Positions 23,101 to 35,100 of a DNA stretch of 64,000 nucleotides are shown here, piece after piece. The first letter of the stretch is position 1; every line of letters begins with the position of its first letter. Location of the stretch: NCBI GenBank assembly GCA_037179335.1, contig JAKZHN010000018.1:62001-126000 (forward strand), written 5' to 3'. The position numbers and the translations under genes were made by a program. The DNA comes from Cyclaneusma minus. Taxonomy: Eukaryota; Ascomycota; Leotiomycetes; Marthamycetales; Marthamycetaceae. The notes below the pieces were generated by a model. The model saw only the letters and a program-made list of their open reading frames with translations, was not told where the DNA came from and ran no database searches.

Positions 23101-26100
23101 ACATCACGCAAACTTCGAACGGAAACGGCCATGCCAAATATGATGATAGTGGACATCATAGATCCAGAGACAGGGATAGGCGCAAGGACGGGGATTACGA
23201 TAGAAGAGACTCCAAGGAGAAGGAGTCTTTTTTAGGTAATGCCGGCACCCTAGGCGCAGGTGCCGGTATTGTTGGTGCTGCAGCAGCGATTGCAATTGCT
23301 GCTCGGCGCCAGCAATCCAAAGACGCCTCAGCTGTTCGCGAGTTCGCGGACGCTGATGAAGACGAGACTAAGAAGTCTCAACCAAGGAGGCGCTCTATTG
23401 ACTCAATCCGTTCTCTTTCGCCGGTTAAGATGTTTGACCCGGAAGTGGTGGAGAGACGTTTCAGGCCCTCCATTGATCCACAGTATGGAGACCTCCTGCC
23501 ACTACCTCCGAGTGATTCTGAGGTGAATGACATGGAGCCGTTTGATGAACTGCCCTCTTTGCCTGAGAGCAGATCTGGTACTCCAGAAGACGAGCGACTT
23601 CGCCGACAGCGTCTGCAACGGAGATTTGAGCACAGCGCTCCGCCCAAGTCTCCAAGCCAGAGTGCTATCCCACTTCAGTTCAGGCTTGGAGCAAAATCTA
23701 GTCCTATTACATCACCTCGATCTCCCGCTGCGGCAAGATATTCTCCCGTGACATCCCCGAGCAGGTCAAATGATGTTGTGCCGACCCATCGAAACCGGTC
23801 TCGGCCATCTTTATGGGAAAGTTCCAAGGAATACAAACCACTTTACCTGGTTGAACAAACCCGCGGAGGATCGAACGCACAGCAAGAGAGTCCTGAAGAT
23901 CTCCCTGTTCTCCCATCGAGTGGGACAACTTCGCGTAGTTCGTCGCAGCATGTTGCTGACGATGAGCCAACACCACGTCGGAAGAGCGTGAGATTTGAGG
24001 ATACGCCATTTTCTGTTGAGACGGGCCTTGATATGCCTTCTGATCTTGGGGACTCTGAAGAGTCTACTCCGCGAGCTTCGCATCAATATGGAAGCTATGA
24101 GGCCTCTGTGTTCCCCAGTATTAGCCAGGAGAGCACGTATGTGGGGCCTGCATCAGAAGCTCCTCGTAGTCAAGAAATGGAGAAGTCAGTGGAAACGCCA
24201 CCAGAAGAAGTACCGCAGTTCATACCTACTCACGACAAGGAGCTGCATTCTGGTGGTGATATGACGACGGTCGCACTTGCGGGTGCTGCGTTGGGACTTT
24301 CGGCCGCTGCTGTGGAAGCACTCGACAGGAAGAAAGACCAAGGCGACGATGCCTTTGATCGCAAGGAGGTTGAAGACTTGGCTGAGCCACCCAGATTGGC
24401 AAGTCCCCAACAAATAGATCCAATGACCAAGGACCGAAGCTCGTTTCTACTGCAGGATACGCCTATAGGAACGCCCGAGTCGAAGAAAGCCTGGCAGGAT
24501 GGTACAGAGCAAGATACTCCCACCAAGCCGATAAGAGACTTCTCTTTGCCTGAAGTTGCGGAAGAGCAGGGCGAGATGACGCTGCCTGAGTCGGATAATG
24601 CTTCTCCGGTGTCGTCTAGGCTGCCGCTTGTTGCTATTTCTTCGATTGTTACGGAGCCTGTGGCAGAGGACCAACTTGAGCACAAATTGACGCATGTTGA
24701 TTCGGCGGAAACACGTGCTGTGGATGAAGCTTCTGAGCCAAATTTGTGGACAGCAGGTGAAGCAGTGATTGAGCCTAGTCAAGAGCCTGAAGCAGAGCCT
24801 GAAGCAGTCGCTGATCCGATCCAAGACATGGAACAGGAGCCTGAGCAAAATGAAGAATTCGCTCTTCCAAAGTCGAAGAAAGACAAGAAATTTCGGAAGG
24901 ACTTGTCGTTTCAGGGCGAGACTGAGCCGCTCGAATTTCCGGCAGTGGAGCCGGCTGCTGAGCCAGCAGTGGCGACATCCGAGGAGCCGTTTGTGTCTGA
25001 TACTCAAGATTCTGCTGTCCCAGAAGGAGAAACGCCAGAGAACACCCGCTCGCCTGGTCTTGAGACGCCTGTTCCCCGCCCATTCGAGGATGAGAAGCCT
25101 GGCAAGAAAAACAAGAAGAAAAACAAGAAGGCTTCGCAAGCATGGGAAGAGTCTAAAGAGCCAGTAGTTCCTGGCCCATCCTCGGAGGTTCCGGCAGAAG
25201 AGATTCCCGCAGAAGATCCACAAGCCGTGACTGAGCCTCGAGAATCCGCTTCAAAGTCCGGTGGCAAGAAAAAGAACAATAATAACAAGAAAAGGGGCAA
25301 ATCTGGAGACCAGGTGGCGGAGAGCATGCCTGCTGAGGGGACGGTCGATGAGTCAACCGCTGAGAGAGGAGTTCCGATCACTGACGACTTTGTTTCCTCG
25401 GAGCCAGACATGGGCGAAAAGGAAGGAGAGGAGAACGTTGATCTTACCGAGCCGGTCCAACAACCCATGCCAACGATGTCGGAGTCTCACGATCCAGCCG
25501 CTGGGCAATTGACGGCTGAGGACGCCCCGCAGATGGACCAGCATGGAGAAACTACTAGGGATGAGGCTCTTCCTCAAGAAACTCCTCTGCCAACCGCTCC
25601 TTTGTCCGAGTCTCCGGTGCAAGAGACCACCCCGCAAGAGAATCCTTTGGAAATGCCTTCTCTGCCGGAGATTCCTGTGCAGGAGACTCCACGCGACGAG
25701 ACTGTTCAGCATCCGGTCAAGGGAACATCTGAGGAGGGGTACTTCCCTTCTGCGGCAGCACTTCATTCTCCTATGACCCGTGATGGTCCGAAGGAATCCA
25801 AGTCCGGTGGCTACTTCCCTTCGGCTGTTGGTCTGGCTGCAGCTGCTGCAGGTGCCCTGGGCTGGATTGCAGGGTCTAACTCAGGGTCCATTTCAAAGTC
25901 AGCGAAAACCGAGGAAGATCCCGGTCGCGAGCAAGAACAAATCGCTGAACCGAGCACTTCTGGGACTCGGGAACTTCAACCGACTGCGTTGCCTGAAGAG
26001 GAGCGCCTTGAATCAACAGACCCTGCCCAGCCCTCATCTTCTTACGATGAAGATCAACTGGAACTTGCGAAGCAGCTCCAAAGCGAGTTCAGTGGCGGCA

Positions 26101-29100
26101 AGAAGTCGAAAAAGGACAAGAAAAAGCGACGCAGCGTTCCAGTCGATGACTTCCACCCTGATGAATCGATCTCACTCCTTGACACATCAACACGCCAAGA
26201 TGATGTGCCTCAAGAGAGTCAACCCGCTGAAGAACCTCCTGTAGAGATGTCCCACTCTACGGAGCTACCACCTGGTATCAGCGCAGAGCAGCTCGAGTTA
26301 GCACGTCAAATGAGGGAAGAATTCGCCTCAGGCAGTTCCAAGAAATCGAAGAAGGACAAGAAGAAGCGTCAGTCACGCAGCTCTACACGGGACGGGTCTC
26401 CTTTCCTAGACATTGATTCGGCAAGCAGAGACGCCTCGTCTTCCCGGGACCCCGAGGATGCCCCTGAAGTCTCTTCTGCGGTTGCTTCCGAGGTCGCTCA
26501 GTCCACAACGCCAGCTGCTATTGAGTCCCCTGCCGCACCCGATGGATTCGAAGCAGGCTACAAAGAAGATCAGCTTTCTCTCGCTCGGCAGTTGCAAGCT
26601 GAATTTAGTGGCGGTTCCAAGAAAGGCAAAAAGGACAAGAAGAAGGCGAGAAGCTCATCGCAAATACCCAAGGATGAGAATTATCCTCAGGAGTCTTACT
26701 TCCCCTCCCAGAGAGCCAGCGATGAACCTCATGGGCTGGAACAGAGCGAGGGTAGTGCAACGCCCGCGGAACTCGACGAAATGTCACGGTCCATCGAATT
26801 ACCCCGTGGCATCAGCGCTGAGCAACTCGAGCTTGCCAAGCAAATGAGAGAAGAATTTGCGGCGAAGAGTGGCAAGAAGGGAAAGAAGGATAAGAAAAGA
26901 GGTAGCTTGCTGAGGACCGCGACGGACAGTGGTCTTGACTTTGACAGCGGTGCGGATACATCGAGCGTGGCTGGTGAGACGGAACAGGCTGGGGAAGCTG
27001 TCACTCCTACTGCCGAAGAGGATTTCGGGCTCTCGAGCAAGAAATCGAAGAAAGATAAGAAAAAGGAGAAGCGGAAGAGTCAGAGTGGTCTTTCTACGCC
27101 GAGTGAGCTTGCACGAGAGGTTGAGTCCGACTTGATGACTGAAACTGTTGCCGAAGAACCAGAGTCTGCGGTTTATGAGGTGGCGACTTCCGAAGCTGCC
27201 ATTCCGACTGTAGAAGATGATTTCGGGTCCTCGAGCAAGAAGTCTAAGAAAGACAAGAAAAAGGAAAAGCGAAAGAGTCAGAGCCTGCTCGCAACACCTG
27301 ACGAGTCTGCACGAGAGGTTGAGGCTGATCAAGTTACGGAGCCACTCGCCGTGGACTCAGGGGCTGTTGCTCCCGAGGCAGCTCCCGAGGTAGCCCGCGA
27401 CGTGGGACCCGAGATGAATCCCGAAACGGTTCCTGAAGCCGCCACTCCAGCCGCAGAAGACGAATTCGCTTCCACTAGCAAAAAATCCAAGAAAGACAAG
27501 AAGAAGGAAAAACGGAAGAGCCAAAGCCTGCTCGCAACACCGGACGAGTCTCCACGAGATGTTGAGACTGACCAAGCTACCGAGCCCGTCAACATGGAAC
27601 CAGAGACTGTTGCGCCCGAGGCCGCCCCTCAAGTGACTGCCGAGGTGGTCCCCGTCGAGATAGCAGCGGATGCAGCAGACGAATTCGCTCTCCCAAGCAA
27701 GAAGTCAAAGAAAGGCAAGAAAAAAGACAAGCGCAAGAGCCAGAGCGGTCTTTCTACCCCGGGTGAGCCTGTTATTGAGCCCGAAGCTGCGTCTATTGCA
27801 AGCCCCAGCGCCGAAGAATCGATATGGAGCGTAGGCCGGGATATCCCGGACGAGTTTGCGGTGGAGCAGCAAGTACCTGTGCCAGAGGTTGCCAAGACTG
27901 AACCGACTGAGCCCGCTGAGCCGACGGAGCCGAATGAACCCATTGAGCCTCCGGCTAACGTTGAAGACGAGTCCCTCTCCGCCAAGAAAAAGTCAAAGAA
28001 GGACAAGAAAAAACGCAAAAGTCAAAGCGGTGTCTCTACCCCTGTCGAATCTGCTCCTGAGCCTGAAATCAAGCCAGATGTGACTCAGGCCAATGAACAA
28101 GTCGCTCGCGGTCTAGACGGGGAAGGTGTGGATGAGCCTGCTGCGGTGCCACAGGAGACTGCTTTGGTGCCAGAAGTTCTCGAGCAAGAGACTATTAGGG
28201 AGGAAGCTCCTCTGCAAGAGCCTTCTTTGCCAGACATTCCTCTACCCGAGTCGCCTTTGCAAGACGCTCCCGTGGAAGAGGTCACTTCGCCCGTTGTTCC
28301 TTCGCAAGAGTTCCATTCGGAAGAGTCTTCTTTGCCAACTATCCCGCTGCCTTCGTCGCCTTTGAAAGAGGCTGCTGAGGAAAAGGCTTCTTTGCCAGCA
28401 ATTTCTGTACCCGAGTTCCCCGCACAAGAGAGCCCCGTGGCTGAAGCTCCTCCGCAAGAACCCTTCCTACCAGACATTCCATTGCCGGACTCGCCCATGG
28501 AAGAGACTCCTGTGCATGTGACCCTCGTGGAAGAGGCTTCGCCGCAGGAGCCTTTTGTGCCAACAGTTCCTTTGCCTGAAAGTCCTTTGCAAGAGCCTTC
28601 CTCGCTGGAGACTCCTACGGAGCCAGAGACCGCTTTGCCAACCATTCCTTCGACCCGCTCGGTGGAAGAGGCTGCGGTGCAAGAAACTGCCTCCCAAGAG
28701 GAACCTTCTTTTCCTACAATTCCTTTGCCAGAATCTCCCGTGCGAAGGACTACTCCTGAAGAAACACTTTTGCCAGATGCTGCTGTGCAAGAAGTAGCTT
28801 CGCAAGAGGCCACTGTGCCGGACATCCCTTTGCCTGAGACTCCTTCGCAAGAAACTCACGTGCAAGAACAGGCTATGCAAGAACAGCCTGTGCCCGAAAC
28901 TTCGGTGCCCGAAAGTGTCCCCGCCGATGCCGAAGATGAGTTCGCATTGACCGCCAAAAGGTCGAAGAAAGACAAGAAAAAGGACAAGAAGAAGCGCAAG
29001 AGCCAGAGTGGTCTCTCAACTCCCGGCGAACCTGCTGCTGAACCCGAAGCTTCCTCCGGTACATTGCCTTCTGAAGAACAGACACTGGAGATGGGTCGGG

Positions 29101-32100
29101 ATGAGCCCACAACAGAGCATTACGAGCCTGTACTTGAGCCTCCTGTGGAAGAATCAGCTGACGCGCAAGACGACTTTGCGTTCCCCACAAAGAAGTCGAA
29201 AAAAGACAAGAAAAAGCGCAAGAGTCAGGTCGATGTCTTAGAAACGGGAGAGCGCGCTCTTGAAGCAGTCCCAGATGTTACGCAGCCGCTAGTCACTGAT
29301 GAAGCCGTTATGCCACCCCTTGAAATGCAGGCAGATGTTGGTCTCGAGTCTGACCAGCCTGACTTGCCAGAATCCATTTTGTCAGAGCCTTCGCAAGCTG
29401 AACTTGTAGCTGAGGAAGAGTTTGCGGTCACAAGCAAGAAATCGAAGAAGGACAAGAAGAAACGGAAGAGCCAGCTTGGAAGCCAGACTCCTGATGAAAC
29501 GTCTTCTTACCCTGCTTCTCCTGCCCCCGAGCCATTCATTGAGGACGGTCGTGACATTCAGTTTACTGCCGAGCCCGGGACTTTCGAAGATCCGACTCCT
29601 ATTGCGCCAGAGCCTACTGCTGATGAAGAGTTTGGATTTCAGTCCGGTAAGAAATCCAAAAAGGACAAAAAGAAGCGCGAAAGCCAAGTGGGGGGCTCGA
29701 TTCCTGGAGAACCTTCAGCTGAGCCGGCCCAGGTCGGCGAAATGTCAACCGATGAGGTGGAAAACACAATCGAGCCCGAATCCATTGAGCTGCCAGTTTC
29801 TGCCCCACCCTCCGAGGCTGCGGAAGAGGAAAGCACTTTTTCTTCGGGCAAGAAATCCAAGAAAGACAAGAAGAAACGGAAGAGTCAGGTTGGAGCTTCT
29901 GCCCCCGAAGAATTGTCAAGGCCAGCTTCTCCGCCTGCTGAAGGGGCCATGGGCGAGAGCAGTGAGATCCCAGTCTCTCGGGAATCCGAGCGTGATGAAC
30001 AGTCTGCCGTTTCCGAGCGAGAGCCCATTGCCGGAGACGATGACTTCGCATTCACGTCTTCCAAGAAGTCAAAGAAAGACAAGAAGAAGCGGAAAAGTCT
30101 CCTGAGCTCCGTCGAATATGCAGACACTCAGCCCGAGCCTTCAGCTGAAGGTTCTACGCGAGAGATCGAAGCCACGTCAGGAGATGCAGCAGATGTCGAG
30201 AAACCACTTGATGACCTCAATGCCACTGAGGTTGCCAACGATACGCCTACTCCTGCCACCGTTGAGGCCGATGACGATTTTGGTGGCTTTGCGACGAAGA
30301 AGTCGAAAAAGGACAAGAAGAAGAAACGTCAAAGCGTCGTTGATGAGACATGGAAAGAGTCGGAATCAGCTGTTGAGGAGCCTGTTGCTTATGAAACTAC
30401 GGATATTGAACTCGCCCAGTCATCGAAGACGGCTGATCAAGATGTGCCTACTATTGCAGAGAAGTCCGGAGATTCAGCGCAGGGTGAGCATATCGTCGAA
30501 GCTGTGCTTGCAGGAGCAGTGGGGGCAATGGGAGCAGGGCTGCTTGGGCATGACGAAAAGCCAGAACCATCCTTGTCCGCCGATAAAGATGTCGTTGATG
30601 GCTCCAGAGACGCCGATATCTCCCGAGATCTTGGTCCGTCAGAAACGCCTTTCGAGTCTACAACCGTCAAGAATGACGAGCCAGAGGTAGCCAGCGATAT
30701 TGGGGCTGTTGCTCAATCACACGAATCCCACGAACAGCCAACTGTTGAGCCGGTGTCTAGACATGTCGAGTTCAATCCAACAAGGGAAGAGCCTATTGCG
30801 GAACAGCCTACCAGTGAAGAGCCTATTCCCGAACAGCAGATCACTCCAGAGCCTATCGTCGAACAGCCCATCACAGCAGAGCCAGTCCCTGAAGAGCATA
30901 TCGCCGAGGAGTCCATTCCTGAGCAGCATATCTCTGAGCAGCCTGTCATCGAAGAACCTGCCCCTAAAGAGCACATTTTTCTAGAGCCCATCATCCACGA
31001 GACTACCATTCGTGAACCTATCATTGCAGAGTCTGTACCCGAAATGGTTGTTGAAGAGCCTACTCCCGAACAGCCTGTCATCGAAGAAACTGTCGCCGAT
31101 AAGCATATCTCTGAAGACCCGATCCCTGAACAACATATCTTGGAACCGCCTGACACCGAAGAGCCTATCGCCCAAGATCAGTCGAAGCCTCGCGATGAAC
31201 CAGCGACGAACACAGTCCTCAGGGAACCAGAGCCAGCGAACTTGGAGGATGAATGGTCTATGCCCACCAAGAAATCCAAGAAAGACAAAAAGAAGCGGAA
31301 GAGTCTTGCAAAAGGTGGTGACGAAGACGTCTCTGTTAGTTCTACTCCGCTGGAGCCAGTGCCGGAACCTCTTGAGGCGGCACAAACCGGAGAGGCCGAG
31401 CAGCAGTCTACCTTTGACGAAGCCAGCATCGCGGTCCAGGGAGCTGATATGCCATCTGAGCAAATACCCGAAGACGAGCCGACCAAGGAGGACGAGTTCG
31501 GTTTCTCGACCAGCAAAAGGTCGAAGAAAGACAAAAAGAAAAAGGGTAAAACTAGTTCCTTTATTCCTTCGCCCCCGGCTGAACCCGTTGAGAACCTCGC
31601 GGATCAAATACATGAGCCTGCAATTGAAGAAGCTCATGTTCCTGCACAGCAAAATGATGAACCGCCTGCCGATGATGATTGGGGGTTTTCCGCAACCAAG
31701 AAGTCGAAAAAGGACAAGAAAAAAGACAGGCGTGCCAGCCTGATCGAAAGTTCCTTAACCCCTGACACTCCAGTTGAAACTGTTCAAAATGCTATCGTTC
31801 CTGCCCCAGAAGCCATTGTTCCTGCTCGAGATGAGGTCATTGTTTCTTCAGTCCCCGAGGAGACTCCCAGAGTCGATGAAGAGACCGCCCAGAATAACCG
31901 CGAAGTCTCTTTGGAAAATTCGCAGGCTACCCCCGCAGAGGAGGCGACTCCTGGTGATCTATGGGGTCCATCCACTTCTAAGAAATCCAGAAAAGACAAG
32001 AAAAAGGGCAAAAACGTAAGCCAGATTGAAATCGACAGTCCCTCGCAGCCTGATACTCCTGTGGAATCAACTCAAGATCCTGTTGTGCCTGCTCAAGATG

Positions 32101-35100
32101 AGGCCGACGTTCCTCCAATTCCCGACGAGCCAGCCAAGAACGATGAAAAGGTTGTTCAAAATAACCGCGAAGCCTTTCCAGAAGAAGCATTGCCTTCTCA
32201 AGTCGAAGACAAACCTGTCGATGACGACTTCGCATTCTCTTCGTTCAAGAAATCGAAGAAGGGCAAGAAGAAGCACAGACTGGCAAGTATGTTCGAGAAT
32301 GACGTTGCCGAAGCCTCTCCTAGTCCCGCAGAAGCACCTGAACATCCCATTCTTCCTGCTCAGGCCGAGACAGCTGTTCCCGAAACTTCTCAGGAGTCCA
32401 CCAAAATTGATGAAGAGGCCGTCCAAGACGACCGCGAGGTCTCTTCAGAAGCAGCGTTGCCTGTCCAAACCGAGCAGCACCCCGCCGATGATGACCCTGG
32501 ATTCAACTCAGCCAAGAAATCAAAGAAGGACAAGAAGAAAGGCAAACGGGCAAGTCAGGTCGAGGAAGATATTCCTGTAGCCTCTCCTGCGCCTATGGAA
32601 GTACCCAAAGACCCTGTGCTGCTTGCTCAAGATGAGACCTCCGTTCCTGGAACTCTCGAGGAGCCAGCCAAAGTTGATGAAGAGGCTGTGCAAGTCAGCA
32701 GAGATGAGAACTCTGTTCCTGAAGCTCTCCCTGAGCCCGCCAGAATCGATGAAGAGGCTTTCCAAGTCAACAGTGATGCGGCCTCTGTCCGGGAAGGTTT
32801 CAACGAACCCGCCACACCTCCTGAAAAGGCTGTCCAAGACAACAGCGAGCCTCTCCCCGAAGAAAGCCTCGCTACTCAGGTGGAGGAGACACCTGGCGAT
32901 GACGACTTTGGGTTTTCCTTCTCGAAGAAGTCAAAGAAGGACAAGAAAAAGAAAGGCAAGGGTGTGGCTCAGGCTGAAAGTGAAGTTCCGTCGATTCCTG
33001 CCGCATTTGTGGAGCCAACCGAAGAGACTATCCGTCCAGCTTCATTCGAACCCATTGTCTCCACTCAGGACACGGAAGTGGCGAGCAGAGATATCCTGGA
33101 GGAAGAGCCTACGACAAGCATTCCAGTTGCTGCTGAATCGGAAGAGCCTCTCGTCGCTGAAACGGAAAAGCCAGCGGATGATGACTTCGAGTTCTTGCCG
33201 AACCAGAAGTCCAATAAGGACAAAAAGAAGAACAAGCGCGCAAGTCAAGTCGATGTCGAGAGTTCCACAGTCCCAGAAACGTCAGCAGAGCCAGCAGACA
33301 GCACCAATGACGACTTTTTTGAGCCGATTCAATCAGCGTCAGCGGACGCAGAGCCCTTCTCTGAAATTCCTCCACAGACACCAGAAGCTGCTGAACATGT
33401 CGAAGAACCCAAATTCGACGATGACTTCGGATTCTCTTCGACGAAAAAGTCGAAAAAGGACAAGAAGAAAAGCAAGCGTGCGAGCCAATTCGATATCGAC
33501 GCTCCGCCTGTTCTAGAAACGCCAACTGAGCCTGTCAATCCTGTTGATATTGCCGAAACCCCCTCAGCCGACTTTGCTGGAGCGACTTCTGCAGAGAGAG
33601 AAATACCGTCTGAAATTCCTCTCGAGACGTCAGACCCCGTACAGCCCACTGAAGAACTCCCTGCCGATGATGACTTTGGGTTTTCCTCGTCTAAGAAATC
33701 GAAGAAGGGTAAGAAAGGCAAGCGAGCAAGCCAAGCAGACGTTGACAATTCAAAAGTTCCTGCTGTGACGGATGAATCCACTTACCCAGTCGACGAGGCT
33801 GTGGCTCCCGTCGCAGAGGAGCCATCCCAGCTATTCGAGTCACAACGAGAGGTCCAAGTGTCAGAAGTTCCTGCAGCGATGGACGAATCCACCTACCCCT
33901 CCGAAGATCTCGTTGAACCTGCCCAGTCATTTAAGCCAGAAAGAGATATCCAACACTCAGAGACTCCTGGAACTATCGAAGAATCCAGCCACCCTGTCGA
34001 AGAGTCCGTAGCTCCTATCGCAGATGAGCCACCCCAGCTATTCGAGTCAGAACGAGAGGTCCAAGTGTCAGAAGTTCCTGCAGTGATGGACGAATCCACC
34101 TACCCCGTCGAAGATCTCGTTGAATCTACCCAGTTATTCGAGCCAGACAGAGATATCCAACACTCAGAGACTCCTGGAACTATTGAAGAATCCAGCCACC
34201 CTGTCGAAGAGGCCGCAGCTCTTATCGCAGATGAGCCACCCCAGTCACTTGAGCCAGAACCAAAGGCCGAACCTGAAACTTTCGTCGAGGAGCCACAACC
34301 CGACCAGGCCAAAGAGGAGACCCCGATCAGTGATGACTTCAGCTTCTTTCCTCTGAAAAAGACAAAAAAGGGAAAAAATAAGAAGGGCAAAGACTTGGTT
34401 GACGAGCCCTTATACACTTCTCCGCCTGCAGAGCCAGCAGAGAATTCAAGTGCAAGAGAAATCTCAGAGCGGGATTTCGAGCACATCGCACCGGAACCCG
34501 AAGCTTTGGAAGTGCCTGCTGATGATGACTTCGGGTTTTCGACGAAGAAAGACAAGAAAAAGAAAGGGAAAGGGAAAGCGTCTGATCTTGCCACTCCAGT
34601 GGAGACCACTTCAGATCCAACTGCTGCTGAGAAACATGGAGTCCAAGATGACCCTTCGACATATCTCATCACGGAGACTGTTCGCGAGCCCGAGGATCCC
34701 TTCGCTATTCCTACGAAGAAAAAGTCAAAGAAGGATAAGAAGAAGCGAAATGAACAGGACATTTTGGTCCAGGAGCCTGCAAACGAGCCCGCTGAACCAG
34801 AAACTTCGATCCCGGAGCCGAAGCAAGATGTTTCTTCACTTAGTGAGCCTTCGGCAATTGTCGAGTCAATCCCTGATGATTGCAACGTTCAGACTGAGCC
34901 CCTAGAGACTGCCGACTCATCTTCGAGCAAACATTCGCACCGAGGAGCTGAGATCTACCAGCCTCTGGAAGCAATTCCCACGGGCAACCTTCCTTCGGTC
35001 GTTGAAACTCCCTCGATTCTCGAGCCATTCTCTGAGGATCGCGACATCCAGCCCGAGCCCCCAGAGACTACCGACTCGTCCTTTCCCTCCCGCAAAGATC

